The notes under the pieces were generated by a model. The model was not told where the DNA came from and searched no databases. It saw only the letters and a program-made list of their open reading frames with translations. A DNA stretch of 64,000 bases from Phascolomyces articulosus (lineage: Eukaryota > Mucoromycota > Mucoromycetes > Mucorales > Lichtheimiaceae), in the NCBI GenBank assembly GCA_025677815.1, contig JAIXMP010000003.1, positions 868,001 through 932,000 on the forward strand. Reading direction: 5' to 3'. Shown here piece by piece: positions 24,411-36,831 of this stretch. How positions within the stretch are numbered: position 1 is the stretch's first letter; the number at the start of each line of letters is the position of its first letter. Made by a program: the position numbers and the translations under genes.

Positions 24411-24805
24411 TATAATAGAATAGAATCAAAGCAAGCTCATTTTTTTTTAATAAGACCATGAAATATATAAAAAGATAAAAATACTTTCATATTATTGTTG
24501 CTCTAAATCGATAAGAGAGATTATTCTTTATTTGAATGTAAAAAATAAAAGGGACATGCTTAGAAATGAAGACTTGTATAACTATCATTTTGTTGTACTC
24601 ATTTATAAGATTCTTCCAGTTTCATCATCAATGGTACTAAACCATTTCAATAAAGTCCTCAGAGATTATATAATCTAACCTCTGAAATGAATTTATATAA
24701 ATATATAGCATAAATCCAAGATCTGGGATGAATTAACGATATACTATTGAAAGGCAAATAATAATTACTCCATTGGTTTCATCAAAAGGGTGATTTGCTT
24801 ATAAA

Positions 24806-26735
24806 ATGATCTTCATAAAAGGTACTTTGACAAGTATATCATTAGTAATTGCTGCAGTAACAGCTGTTGTTGCATATCCGGCCCATCAGAACTTAAAGAA
24901 ACGACAAGAAGATGATGATGGAGAGGTATCAAATGGCTTGACAGATGTAGTCAGCTGGGACACATATACACTAAAGGTCAATGGTGAACGTCTGTTCCTA
25001 TTTAGTGGAGAATTTCATGTAGGTAACATTTATCTTTTTTTTAAGAGAAAACCTTTTACTAATGGCAATATATATATCATTTTTATACTTTACTTTTGAA
25101 TTATTTATGTCTACAAATATTTTATAAAGTATTATCGACTTCCTTCACCAGGCCTTTGGTTAGATGTTCTAGAGAAATTCAAGGCACTTGGTTATAATGG
25201 TGTCTCGTTTTATTTTAACTGGGGTTATCATTCACCAAAAAAAGGAGTATATAACTTTGATGGTGTACGGGATGTGCAACGAGCATTTGATGCAGCTGAA
25301 AAAACCAATCTTCATGTAATTTCTCGAGCTGGTCCGTATATTAACGCTGAAAATGTAAGTAGTATTTACAAACACATTCTTCCATTTTTTTTTCATTGAT
25401 TTATCTATTATGATAAAACTACAATGCTATATATATAAGAAATCCACTGGTTGATTATCATATTCTTTTGCTTTCTAAAATCAAATATTGTATTATTACA
25501 TAATATAGGACTGTGGAGGATTCCCAAGTTGGTTAATGAATATGCAAAGCCCCGCAAGAAAGAGCAACCCAGAAAATAATGCAAATTGTGAAGAGTAAGA
25601 ATATGGTGACATTATCATATTTTATTTAATATATTGTAGAAGCATATAGTATACGTACTAATAAGTTGAACATGGATATTATGGGTTAACTGCTTCTTTG
25701 CTTATATCTTCCATTGATATATCAATAATCTTCTTCTATATTAGATGGCTAACTGAAATTGACAAATTCTTGGTACCAAATCAAATTACAAATGGAGGCA
25801 AAATCATTTTGAACCAGTTGGATAATGAATATTCGGCCAATACAGATCCTGCCTACTTGGAAATGATCAAAGCAAAATTTATTGCAGATGGTATGATTGT
25901 TCCTGATATTTACAACGATGCCAATATGCTTCAAAATTTTCCTGATGGCCCTGCCGATATTTATGGTTGGGATAACTATCCTGCTGGATTTGATTGCAGC
26001 AATCCTGATGCATGGCCAAATAACAGAAGTACAGAGTATATGAGTTATCATGCAAGCACAAATCTTAATCAACCTGCTGTACTTTGGGAATTCCAAGGTG
26101 GTGCGTTCGATCCTTGGGGTGGTCCAGGGTATGAAGCATGTTATCAAATGGTGAACGAAAAATATGCAAAAGTTTATTACAAGAATAATTATGCTCAAGG
26201 AATTACTATTCAAAACTTGTATATGACTTACGGAGGTATATCATTTCTTTGAAACAAACGCATCAACAAGTTTATAAGATCTTTCATTGGCTAATTCAAA
26301 CAATGTTTTCTCGTATACTATATATAATATACAGGAACATCGTGGGGTGGATTATCGAAGCCAAGTAAGTTATTTAATATAGATAAAAGTATTTTTTCAT
26401 AATAATACACCAGTGCTATTCTCAATTTTAATAACTATACTTCCTCTTTGATATTTTTCTGTTAGCTGTTTACACATCCTATGATTACGGGGTAAGAGTT
26501 TGTTGCTACAACAAACAAATAAAGATAATATATACCTTAAGCAAATCCTCTGTTAATTATCTACAACTAATTAGAATCTTTTGTTGAATTTTTTTTATTA
26601 TAGGCAGCTATCACTGAAGCCGGCCTCATGACAACTAAAGCATATTAAAATAAATTACAAGGTATAGGATGCATATAAAACAAAAACAAAAAAACATATA
26701 ATATAAAGAAATAATGCCCTAATAATATGAAATGT

Positions 26736-26767
<32 letters not shown>

Positions 26768-28941
26768 ACGTATAGCTACTTTTCTGCATACGGTAAAGCC
26801 ATTTTTGACAACTGAACATTTTGTACCTGAAGTTGACAAGAGCGATATAATTCTTGTTGATGGCCGTGCTGCCACCGATGCTTCTGCCAAATTTTATATT
26901 GCTCAACACTGGCTTACATCTTCTAAGGATTTAGATGAGTAAGAGTTTTTTTTTCGATTTATCAATTTAGTTTCATTGATTGCAATGATATGTCGTGAAG
27001 TTAATGAATGGTTGTAAAAATGATATATTTTTTGCAGTATCTTATAATTTATTAGGTTCCATATTATCATAGACACAACCGATGGGACATTTACCATACC
27101 AAGAAGTAGCAAGCTTATACTCAACGGAAGAGATGCCAAACTTCTTGTTACTGATTATGACTTCAATTCTCAACATTTGGTGTATTCCACCAGTGAAATA
27201 TTCACGCATCAAGATGCTGGTTCACATGATGTTATTATTGTCTATGCCTATGAAAAAGAAGAGGGAGAGTTTGCCATCAAGGTCAAAGACGATACTAAAG
27301 TCAAGGTGGAAACCAACAATGATTCAGTCAAATCTGAAACCAACGATGGTATTTTACAACTTACTTACACACACCCTAATGGTACTTCACCCATTTATAT
27401 TTCGGGTGGTGCCGAAAAGGACTTGCTTGTCTTGGTTGCTGGTTACCAATCTGCATTACGTTGGTGGGCCCCTTATCTCAATGAAAAAGAAGGCAAGCGT
27501 GCCTTGATCAATGGTCCCTACCTCGTCCGTAGCGCCACTGTCTCTAAAGATGACAAGTCTACTGTAGCATTCACGGGTGATATTGATGAAACCACGGATA
27601 TTCAAGTAGTACTCCCTGATGGCATCAAGGCCATTACATGGAACGGTGAAAAAGTTCATTTGAAGAAAGAAGACAAGCATGATATCTATACTGGCATACT
27701 GGAATTCAAGAAGCCTGATATCAAGTATACTGATCTTACCGAGGTTACCTGGAAGTATAAGGCAGGTTCTCCTGAAACGGATCCAGAATTTGATGATTCT
27801 GACTAGATTACAGCTGATCGTCTTTCCACAGCCTCAATCACACCACATGATACTTGGCCTATCCTGTATGCTGATGATTATGGTAATTGCTAGAAGTCAA
27901 TTGACATATATATCGTTCTCTTAGACAAGAGCTATGAATTGTAAAAGGAAAAGTATACATTTGACATTTTTTAACTTTATAATTGACATACATAGGTTAT
28001 CATACCGGCAGTATCTGGTTCCGTGGTACTTTTAACGGTTCATCTGAAATAACTGGTTTTAACTTGACTTGTCATTCTGGTCTTGCTTCTGCATGGGTTG
28101 TGTATTTGAATTCACACTATCTTGGAGGCTTTGATGTTGGTAATCAAGCTTTCACAAACTTGAATGGCACACTTATTGATCCTGAGGGAGAAAACGTCAT
28201 ATCAGTCCTTTTATGGACCACAGGCCACGAGGAAGATGGTGTTTCAGATGACAATTATAAGCAAGCGCGAGGGTTTACCAAAGCACAGCTCTTAGGTGTC
28301 AGTAATCAAACTATTTGGTCAATTGATTGGAAAATCCAAGGTATGTAAAACTATTAATATGCGATACTAATATTCACTGTCTTCAGCAGATTTAAAATCA
28401 CTTATCAGTGTATCATCTAACTATATTCTTCTTATCATCAGGTAACCTTGGTGGCGAAGATTTGGCAGATCCTGTTCGTGGTCCATACAATGAAGGTGGT
28501 CTCTATGGTGAACGAAATGGCTGGCATTTACCTGGTTTCCCCGATAATGAATGGGAAGATATTACTATTCCTGAAAACAAGAATCGTACTGGTGTATCAT
28601 GGTACCGAACCACATTTGATGTCATTATTCCAGACGGTTATGAAGTACCCATGAGTCTTCGTTATGTGGATGATACCAAAACACGTTATCGCTCTTTGCT
28701 CTTCTTGAATGGCTGGCAACTGGGACGTTATGCAAATGACCTTGGGCCGCAGACACAATTTTATCTTCCTAAGGGAATTCTCAATACTGCTGGTAAAAAC
28801 ACACTCGCAATTGCAGTTGTGGCAATCGATGAAGCTGCTCAGCTTGGTCAAGTTATTTTGGAACCTTACAAAACCCTTCAATCTGCAATCCCTCCTGTTG
28901 ACCTTGTTGCTTCTCCAGGATATGATGCTCGTCAACAATAA
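24806..28941 (+). pseudogene. GH35 beta-galactosidase (LacA-like), two in-frame stop codons
   Basis: More than ten exons with good splice sites encode about 980 residues homologous over their whole length to fungal secreted GH35 beta-galactosidases. Residues 1-23 are a signal peptide, followed by a KKR processing-like site. The catalytic domain has LFSGEFHYYRLPSPGLW, RAGPYINAEN, acid/base Glu in NQLDNEYS, nucleophile Glu in LWEFQGGAFDPWGG, and YMTYGGTSWGG. The jelly-roll domains follow to the end (PKGILNTAGKNTLAIAV). Two stops interrupt the frame: TAA at 26646-26648, where family members read about KYSELKL and one codon also appears lost, and TAG at 27804-27806, where the conserved Trp of DDS(D/K)W is expected (TGG to TAG). 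Everything else is open, so it is a very recent pseudogene, a sequence with errors, or a readthrough gene. An intact product would be an extracellular lactose or galactan-degrading enzyme. Confidence 0.85.
26742..26767. repeat. (AT)n microsatellite in an intron of the beta-galactosidase gene
   Basis: An alternating AT run of about 26 bases sits in the intron directly after the exon that carries the first premature stop. Confidence 0.95.
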
Positions 28942-30853
28942 ACAGCAAAAAAGAAAACTTATTGTAAATCGAGTATATATTATTATAACAAAAAAATATT
29001 AAATGGTTACATGTTTTATAATATGGTGTTATTACAAATTCATATGATTAACAGCATTAAAAAGATGTTCTGTCATGTTTGCTGATCTGAGTTATTTTTG
29101 CGGTTAAAAATTCATGACAACTTCTGTGTCGATTTCTTTATGTAATCACCAAGGATGTTGAAGCCACAGTAACCTGCACATGTGGGGTGATTTTCTTTTT
29201 CAATTAAAGCCCAATTCGGATCGTACGCATGGTCGCATAATTGCTAGCAAAGTAAAGCAAAAGAATTATTGCTGATGCTGGTTTATTGTTAATTAAAAAA
29301 AAACTATTCGTCCATGGTGTATTTTTAAATAACTATTAATAAATTGTTACTTGTCCTGAAATAGCATTGTTTCATTGTTATCAATACAGCTTTTGTTAAC
29401 CATACCAAAAACCCCTAATACTTCTGGGTACACAGATCATATCAATAAATATTACGGGGACTCCATTCAACAAACTGTAGTATCAAGTCTCTTCAGAATT
29501 AATACAAGTCATAGAATCTTGTCCTGATCACTTTTTTTATTTTCAAAAACATCTGAAACAACTCAGGGGTAACAGATTCAGTAATGACACAATGATTATG
29601 CGTCACAGTTTAGTACATTACTTGAGTATAGGTAATTCAAGGTTTCTTTTCTTTATTCTACAAGTATCTCAGGAATCTTTCTAGTAACCTCGTATTCAAT
29701 CGAATTTGAATCTGAAGTAACGATTCAAATACATAAGTCATATTTTGAAATCAGCGAAAAGTAGGGATGATGTTGTCTTGATCTTATCACCATCACATTA
29801 AAACACTGCATTACATATTGTAGACTACAATAATTAATATACTATGATGTTTGTTGGAAAAAATAACAACTGTATTTAGAATTGATCCTCATCGAGTTTT
29901 GTATCTCCTCCAGAGTGTGTGCAAACTCAGGAAAAATATGTGGTTTAGCATACTTTTTGGGCCAGATCTTACGCTATATAAGCAATCTTATGTCAACATA
30001 TGCATACAATATTTTTTGTTGTTGCAAATCATATTAATATTAAGGGATGAAGCATACTATAATATTTGGGACATTTTAATTATCCAACAGTGAAAAGGCA
30101 TTATTGAGAGCTAATCCGTGATCAGTTCATTGTGAATTTATTTTCATAATAAATGCTGACAGAATATTAAGCATAAACGATTTTCCGTGTTTTCCGAGAG
30201 AGTTTACAACGGTATAAATCCAACTCACAACACTGTGCCCCATTCAGCAATGAATTTACCGGTATAATGCTTCTATGGGTAGGGTAACTTTGTATTTTAT
30301 CCATTTAGTTTTATATAGTTCTTACTAATTGTTTCTCATTGATAATTATGATATAATTTCTTTGGTCTTTAAGAAAATGATGTAAAAAGCGCATTATTCT
30401 CAAACTTAAATTATTAAAATAGGTAAAAAAGGAAACATGTATCCTATATACTCAGATCTGTAGAAGTGGTATTCTGACAGGCAAGCTGATTCCTATATAT
30501 TCTAATAATTTAGATCAGCCGATGAGGTTTTATATTACGTAATAAAAGAAAACAGAAGTATGTGATGAGCGGCGTGTTATTTAAATAAATGGTAACGTAC
30601 ACCATTTTTTTTTACCCCACAAAAAGTTTATTATGCATAGGTACCAAGTGAAGGACCGGTTTTTTTTATTTGTATAGCCGACAACCCTGCGACTAGTTTC
30701 ACATTTGGTAAAGGTTTTTTCGTGGGACTTATTCTATAACTCTCGCTGATTGAACTTTAACTCGAATAATGGACCTGGCAACCGCATTGTTCCGTACCTC
30801 TTTTCTCTGCTTGTTACTCTCTCTCACACACCCTCTCTTGTCACTTTCTTATC
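28942..30853. other. Intergenic region with possible decayed gene
   Basis: No intact gene is present. Minus-strand exon-like blocks between about 29120 and 30110 are described separately. The final 250 bases, with CT-rich stretches, lead into the first FMO-like gene. Confidence 0.5.
29126..30010 (-). pseudogene. Possible decayed multi-exon gene, family unknown
   Basis: Several protein-like blocks appear in order on the minus strand but in different frames: KPHIFPEFAHTLEEIQNSM, then EYEVTRKIPEILVE, ITESVTPELFQ, EVLGVFGMVNKSCIDNNETM followed by a donor-like GTAACA, and finally QLCDHAYDPNWALIEKENHP with CAGYCGFNILGDYI before a stop. A plausible acceptor (TTGCTAG) precedes the last block, but the phases do not join cleanly and stops separate other blocks. 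This looks like a degraded gene of unrecognised family. A chance origin is not excluded. Confidence 0.3.
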
Positions 30854-32402
30854 ATGTTTCAACTACCTCGTATTTCTCGAGTCGCCATTATTGGTGGTGG
30901 TCCTGGTGGAATTGCTGCGGCACGAGCTCTACGAGAAGAAGGTGCCTTTGATACTATTACCGTCTTTGAACGAAATGCCAAAGTTGGTGGTACTTGGTAA
31001 TGTCATTTATAACTTGAAAGAATATTTTGTGAAAAAAAAATACTAAAGTTGTCACCATGATAATAATAGGCTGTATTCTGAAAAAGCAAATCCCCCACCC
31101 ACTATACCTTCCGTGAATGCATTGACAGTTGATCCACCAAATCAACCGGCTCCACCACAACCACCTATTTCTGCCATTTATGACAACTTACATACTAATC
31201 TACCAAAGAACGTCATGGCATTCCGAGATATTCCTTTCCCCGACGATTATCCTTTATTTCCAGATCGTACACAGGTACTTGACTATATCCAAGGTATTGC
31301 TGAAAAATATGATTTGTTATCAATGATCAGGTTCAATACTACAGTTGTTCGGGCAGAGCCTACATCCGATAAGAGATGGCAAGTGAGTGTGACCGAATGG
31401 TGTGATGATAAGGAAACAAGCTACACAGAATCCTATGATGCGATTATTGTTGCTTCAGGTCATTATTATGTCCCTTATATTCCTGATGTTGAAGGACTGC
31501 AAGATTTTGGCAATGTTGCCAATGTAATCCATTCTAGAGACTACCGTCGACCCAAAGATTTTGCAAATAAGGTATATCTATATAAGCATATATTCATCGA
31601 GATAGTAAAGAAATGGAGAAAGAGAAAAAAGACGGATAATTTGGTTCCATTTTTTTTTAAAAAAAAAGTTAAATGTTTGGAGCTAATATATAATATAAAA
31701 ATGTAGACTGTTCTCGTTGTTGGAAATGGATCTTCATCTTCAGATTTGGTACGAGAAATTTCTACAGGAGCTGTCAAAGTATACCATTGTGTACGAGGCG
31801 AAGATACATCGTTTTCGCGTACAGTGGCCGAGAATATGCCAAAAAATGCTGAACGTGTTGGTGCCATTGGTAAATTCCTTCCTGCAACTGGTACTATTGA
31901 ATGTCAGGATGGCAAAAAAATCCAAGGTGTGGATACTGTCATTTTCGCCACTGGGTATCTTTATAGTTTCCCTTTCTTCCCCTTTGAAGACGGACAATTG
32001 ATTGTTGATGGACAAAAAGTGCTTGGATTGTACGATTATATGTTTTATATCAATAACCCAACTTTGAGCTTTATTGGTCTTCCTATTCGTGTTGTCCCTA
32101 TGCCCCTTATGCAACTACAAAGTACCTTGATTGCTCGTATTTATAGTGGAAAGATCAAGTTACCATCACAAGAAGCTATGAAAGAAACAATTGCAGATGA
32201 AACAAATGACCGCAAAGAGTTAGTTATGAGTGTTCTCAAAGAATTAGAATATGTGGATCGTATTGGTGCAATTGCTGAAGGATATCAAGGAAAGATGGAG
32301 GATTGGAAGTCATCAGATATCGTAACTGGTCGTTTATCGGATGAATGGAGAGAAGATCGAACCAAGTCACTAGAGTTGCGTAGGAAGTTTTTGGGCTATT
32401 AG
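30854..32402 (+). CDS. FMO-like flavin monooxygenase, copy 1
   Basis: Three exons encode about 455 residues. The FAD Rossmann motif is IIGGGPGGIAAARAL near the N-terminus, followed by VFERNAKVGGTW. An FMO-type identifying segment ends in VIHSRDY (HxxxY). The second, NAD(P)H-binding glycine motif is VLVVGNGSSSADL at the start of exon 3, and the ATG motif is VIFATGYLYSFP. Members of this class oxygenate soft nucleophiles (N, S) or act as Baeyer-Villiger-like enzymes; the substrate is not predictable. Exon 1 ends within the Trp codon of GGTW, the same position as in the neighbouring paralogue, so intron positions are conserved. It has no signal peptide or membrane anchor, unlike mammalian FMOs. 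Tandem duplicate of the gene 1.1 kb downstream. Confidence 0.88.
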
Positions 32403-33524
32403 AATTATTTATATTTATATTCCTCCATATATTTTAAATCTGTATAAGCTACTTTTGAAATTGTATATAATACATTACTATTTGGTTCTTTGTTTTTAAA
32501 GAATTATACCAATAAAGAAAAATAATATATAAAAAATTATATCATTAGAATCAGCTCTCATTACTTTAATTATGACAACAGGTACGAATATGCCAAATTG
32601 CAGGCGCGCGGTGCATTTTTGCATTTTTCTCTCCCCTCTCAGATTCCAAATAGAAATGTTAATTAATATATATATATCAAGAAACTAAGTAAAAGACATT
32701 GATGACAATGTTCAATTTTCTCATTTTATATCAGACAAGCAAATATCTACTGTTGATAAATGAATAAAAAACTTCAATGTTTTTTCTTATGCTACTGAGC
32801 ATAGTTTTTTTTTTAAAAACCACTCCCACAAATAATAATCCATGATCATCATCATTATTAATTAAGCAGAGTGTTGACGTTTTTTAATAGTGTGGCGATA
32901 TGTGTTTTTTGCGTCTGGTATATTTGTATTTATTTTTTAATAGTTACTATGAATTCAACTCCCTTGATCGAAAAAAAGATCATTCCCAGATGATTTTTTC
33001 TTACCGTGGCTTTAATAAGGCGGTCAGGGACTGTAACATATGGCATATAAGTATGTATATTACAAAGGTGCACGAAAATAAATATACTCATTACTAGTCA
33101 CGTCCATAATAAGCGTGATGCTTTTGAATTTATTGAAATCACTGAAAGGGCTAAAAAGTGATCTCCGTGGTCAAGTTGGTTAAGTCGAGAGCGAGAATAA
33201 GCTAGGATTCAAGATTTGCCTCTAATAGTCGTTATTAACATGTATAATCCACAACCTCAGATACAGTATTTAATTCAGCCGAACTAAGTGGGACAGGAAG
33301 GATTACGTTTTGAAGCATCAGATTATATTATCCTTCAAACAAGAAGAATCTGCATCTGATAAATAATGAGTTCGGATACCCAAGGGCCGACTTATTTCCG
33401 GCGGAAATCACCTGACATGCAAGGATTTGCTTGTAACTGAGAAATGGACAACTCTATTTAATACTTAAAGTTTCTTGCCTGCTTATAATGGAACACTGGC
33501 TTCTTGTTACAGTTTCTCACTCTC
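32403..33524. other. Intergenic spacer between the tandem FMO-like genes
   Basis: No gene is supported in this 1.1 kb. It has AT-rich DNA and a short segment near 33160-33225 that weakly resembles tRNA promoter boxes but cannot fold as a tRNA. The 3' part serves as the promoter of copy 2. Confidence 0.6.
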
Positions 33525-35099
33525 ATGTCTCCATTACCTGAACGCATTTCTCGCGTTGCCGTCATTGGTGCCGGGCCAGGCGGTTTAATCGCTTGCAGAG
33601 CTTTACGTGATGAAGGCGTCTTTGATACTATTACCGTATTTGAACGAAATTCAGAAGTTGGTGGAACTTGGTAAATACTTGATAAAAGAAAAGCAATACA
33701 AAGATATGCTATGTTTATTTCGAATACATATAAAAAAAACTAATACACTGTTTTCGGTAAAAACAATAGGTTATATTCCAAAGAAGCAAATGCTCCACCT
33801 TCCATTCCATCAGAAAATGCTCTTGTTGTAGACCCTCCTTGTCAGTCTGCTCCACGTCAACCACCTTTCTCAGCAATTTATGACAGCTTACACACCAATT
33901 TGCCGACAACGATTATGGGCTTTCGAGATATTCCGTTTCCAAGCAACTATCCATTGTTCCTAAATCATAAGCAAGTCCTTGCTTACCTGCATGATGATGT
34001 TGCAAAACAATATGATTTATTACCAATGATCCGATTCAACACAACAGTTGTCCGTGTAGAGCCTACTATGGATAACCAATGGCAAGTGAGCGCGACAAAA
34101 TGGTTAGATAACAAGGAAACAAGGTATACGGAGCTTTATGATGCGGTTATTGTTGCTTCAGGGAGCAATTACATCCCATTTATTCCAGATGTTGAAGGAT
34201 TGAAAGAATTCAAGAATTTTGCAACAGTGCTTCATTCTCAAAATTATCGCCAGCCACAAGATTATGCAAACAAAGTATGTATACCAACTAAAAAAATAAA
34301 CGAGAGAAGTAAGATGGTAGCTTTGAAATTCAGTGTGTAAAGATTTCTTTTCCTTTGGTATTTTGAAATGATATTCATGAATATTTTTTATAAAAAAACG
34401 CAGACTGTTCTTGTTGTTGGAAACGGATCTTCGTCAGCAGATTTGGTGAGAGAAACATCCACAACAGCTACCAAGGTATACTATTCTATCCGTGGTGACG
34501 ATTCTCCTTTTTCAAAAACAGTCCACGAAATGAACCTCGAAAATGTCGAACGTATTGGTGCCTTATCCAAATTCTCGGCAGATTCTGGTATCATTGAATG
34601 CGAAGACGGAAAAGAAATTGATGGTGTAGATATCGTCTTTTTTGCTACAGGATATCTCTATAGTTTTCCATTCTTGCCATTTGAAAAGGATAATTTAATT
34701 GTGGATGGGCAAACAGTACTTGGTATCTACGAGCATATGTTTTACGTAAAAAATCCAACGCTTGCTTTTGTGGGTCTTATGACACGTGTTGTACCTATGC
34801 CATTCATGCAAATTCAAAGCACTGTGATTGCACGTTATTTGAGTGGTCGAATCCAATTACCATCTTACACGATTATGCAAGAATCTATTGCGAATGAAAC
34901 AAACGATCGTAAAAAATTGGTTTTGAATCCTGAAACTGAAATAGCAACTTTGGAACGGATGGGTGCATGGGCTGAAGGATACCAAGGAAATTTAGAAGAT
35001 TGGCAATCGGATGATCTAATAACAGGTCGTCTATCCGAGGATTGGATCAAGGATCGATATAGAATGCTTGAATTGCGTAAGAAATGTCTAGGTTATTAA
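33525..35099 (+). CDS. FMO-like flavin monooxygenase, copy 2
   Basis: Three exons encode about 460 residues, collinear with copy 1 upstream. Motifs are VIGAGPGGLIACRAL for FAD, VFERNSEVGGTW, VLHSQNY (HxxxY), VLVVGNGSSSADL for NAD(P)H, and VFFATGYLYSFP. Both introns sit at the same positions as in copy 1. It ends with the shared sequence LRKKCLGY. Its third exon plus the end of intron 2 is the source of the broken fragment at 13398-13746, which matches this copy more closely than copy 1. Substrate unknown; the tandem pair suggests a local duplication with possible divergence of substrate use. Confidence 0.88.
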
Positions 35100-35659
35100 A
35101 ATGGAAAAGTATAAAATACGTTTATTATTAGCAATATCTCGCAATAAATGAAGATCAAGATATAAATACTGTATTTCCTCCTTCCATATCTTTCCCTATT
35201 TTATTAAAATACTTTATTCTTAAATATTATTAATTTAAAGGGTAACAAACATATAACGTTAGTGTTCATGTTTTTGAAGTGTGTAATGCCATCTGATCAT
35301 TAATGCCTGTACCAATATAAATCCCAGACAATAATTAATTCAAGGAACAAAAAAATTTTTTTTTTAAAAAATCAGAGATGATAAAAAGATTTATTATACA
35401 GCTATAATACATGATTGTAGTGATAAGTCTACCAGCGACTATTGTCAAATACAAAAAGAGAGCGATTTAAAGAAATCAAGGATGAAGCAAGGTGTTAGGG
35501 TATTTGTTAACAAACAGGGAAATAGAGGAATATGTGAAAATATGTTGTTATTGTTGTTGTCATAGGATGTCGATCAAAGAATGATAATTTGATTTTGAAT
35601 AGGATGGCAAGTTCGGTGTATTTTTTGTTTTGTTTCAAGTGTGATACATATAAACGAAT
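35100..35659. other. Convergent 3' flank
   Basis: This 560-base gap lies between the 3' ends of FMO copy 2 and the small minus-strand gene. It is AT-rich with poly-A/T runs and no gene content seen. Confidence 0.6.
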
Positions 35660-35872
35660 TTAGAGACCACCACAGCTGCGGCCGACATCGACAAGACCAA
35701 GACCGTTGTTCATACGGCGCCATTCTTTGTGACCTTGAGAGTCAGAACCACGGGCAGTCATAATATGAGAGTGAGCTTGGGATGGTTGAGCGGTAGAACG
35801 AACATAAGTGGCGTAACCAGCAGCAGTAGTAACGGGAACGAGGACAATAGAAGCAGTACGAGCAGCAATCAT
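35660..35872 (-). CDS. Small 70-residue orphan protein with highly biased codons
   Basis: A single exon encodes 70 residues, starting MIAARTASIVLVPVTTAAGY and ending DVGRSCGGL. The N-terminus is Ala/Thr-rich with an Arg and no acidic residues, so it could be a mitochondrial presequence or a weak membrane segment. The C-terminal half is polar with Gly, Arg and one Cys. The gene uses C-ending, GC-richer codons, similar to the cytochrome oxidase subunit here and unlike most neighbours. This suggests strong expression and argues that it is real. I do not recognise the family. Confidence 0.6.
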   Translation of the reverse strand: MIAARTASIVLVPVTTAAGYATYVRSTAQPSQAHSHIMTARGSDSQGHKEWRRMNNGLGLVDVGRSCGGL

Positions 35873-36831
35873 GTTGATAATGTTTCTTGAAGATAAAAGT
35901 AAAAGTAAAGTAAGTTTAAAATTGATTGTGATAATGCAGAATCAGGAAAAAAAAGAAACTGGATTGTATTTATATAAAAAATATGCAGAAAAAAAAAGTT
36001 AATCGTATCATTTCGGATGTTTCATTTCACTATCGTGTGCGGATCAACTACATCATCATCGTGTCTTTCCTTTAAAGCAACTATTAATATGTTAGACAAT
36101 ATGGACCCTTTATACAACCATATATCATCATAAGTTTTTTTTTACGTAGTGAATGTCGGAGTATCTAAATAGGGTAATTGCCTTTGACATGTTATAGGCT
36201 GAAATGCCCACTCCGATAGAAAATGATATCATATCTCGTTTAATCAATGTTCGTTAGGTGTTGGGTCACTCTTTCCCCCCCGCACCGCACCTGTAGCGGC
36301 GCACCGAACCGAGCATAATTGTTATTACAATTTAGCGATGGAGGATGATAATGTAATAAAGCAGATGTGGAGTGGAAGTAGTCGTAGTAGTAATAGAAAA
36401 TGTTGTTATATTTCATGTTATTTAGTAACTAAAACAAATTTAATAAATTCAACAAATAAAGTAGGTAGCAGTTACACATTTGTAACCTGTCAAAAGATCA
36501 AAACATGGATATTTTCTCATAATTTTACTGAAAACAGAGAATTTCCTTCGATGGGAAAAAGTCAAAAATTCTATACTACCCATATAACAATGTATCGACT
36601 ATTACAAATGAAGCCAATGTTAATACTGATGTTATTATCATTGTTTATAGAATAAAATATTTCCTTCTTTTTTTCTCCATCTTTATTTATTGTTTATATT
36701 CGTCGTATTGTAAATAATGTGGTTCTTTGGGTAGTTTTTTTTATTTATTTATTTTATTTTACAAGTACAACTTTTTTTTTGGTGGCCAATTTATTCTTTA
36801 CTCTTCCTTTTCGTTTTGCCGGACAAAAAAA
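35873..36831. other. Divergent intergenic region
   Basis: This region separates the small minus-strand gene from the Kre9-like gene. It holds a short GC-rich patch (about 36275-36310, containing a C-run and GCACCGCACC) in otherwise AT-rich DNA. A 105-codon frame at 36338-36655 lacks recognisable features and is not called. Confidence 0.5.

Larger units (their letters stand above)
23642..24805. other. Intergenic region with (TA)n and possible exon relic
   Basis: The stretch contains the 3' flank of the phosphate transporter, a (TA)n tract and, on the minus strand at 24087-24410, a protein-like open segment described separately. Otherwise it is AT-rich with no supported gene. Confidence 0.5.

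Noticed and set aside
24806..28941. Alternative genetic code with TAA/TAG as sense codons
   Set aside because: All other genes in the window end normally at TAA or TAG in expected positions and need no suppression.
33160..33225. tRNA-like segment (TGGTCAAGTTGG followed by GGATTCAAGA)
   Set aside because: Box spacing is about eight bases short, no acceptor stem can pair, and no anticodon arm is evident.
36338..36655. 105-codon frame upstream of the Kre9-like gene
   Set aside because: Random-looking composition, no signal or domain, and it lies in promoter DNA.
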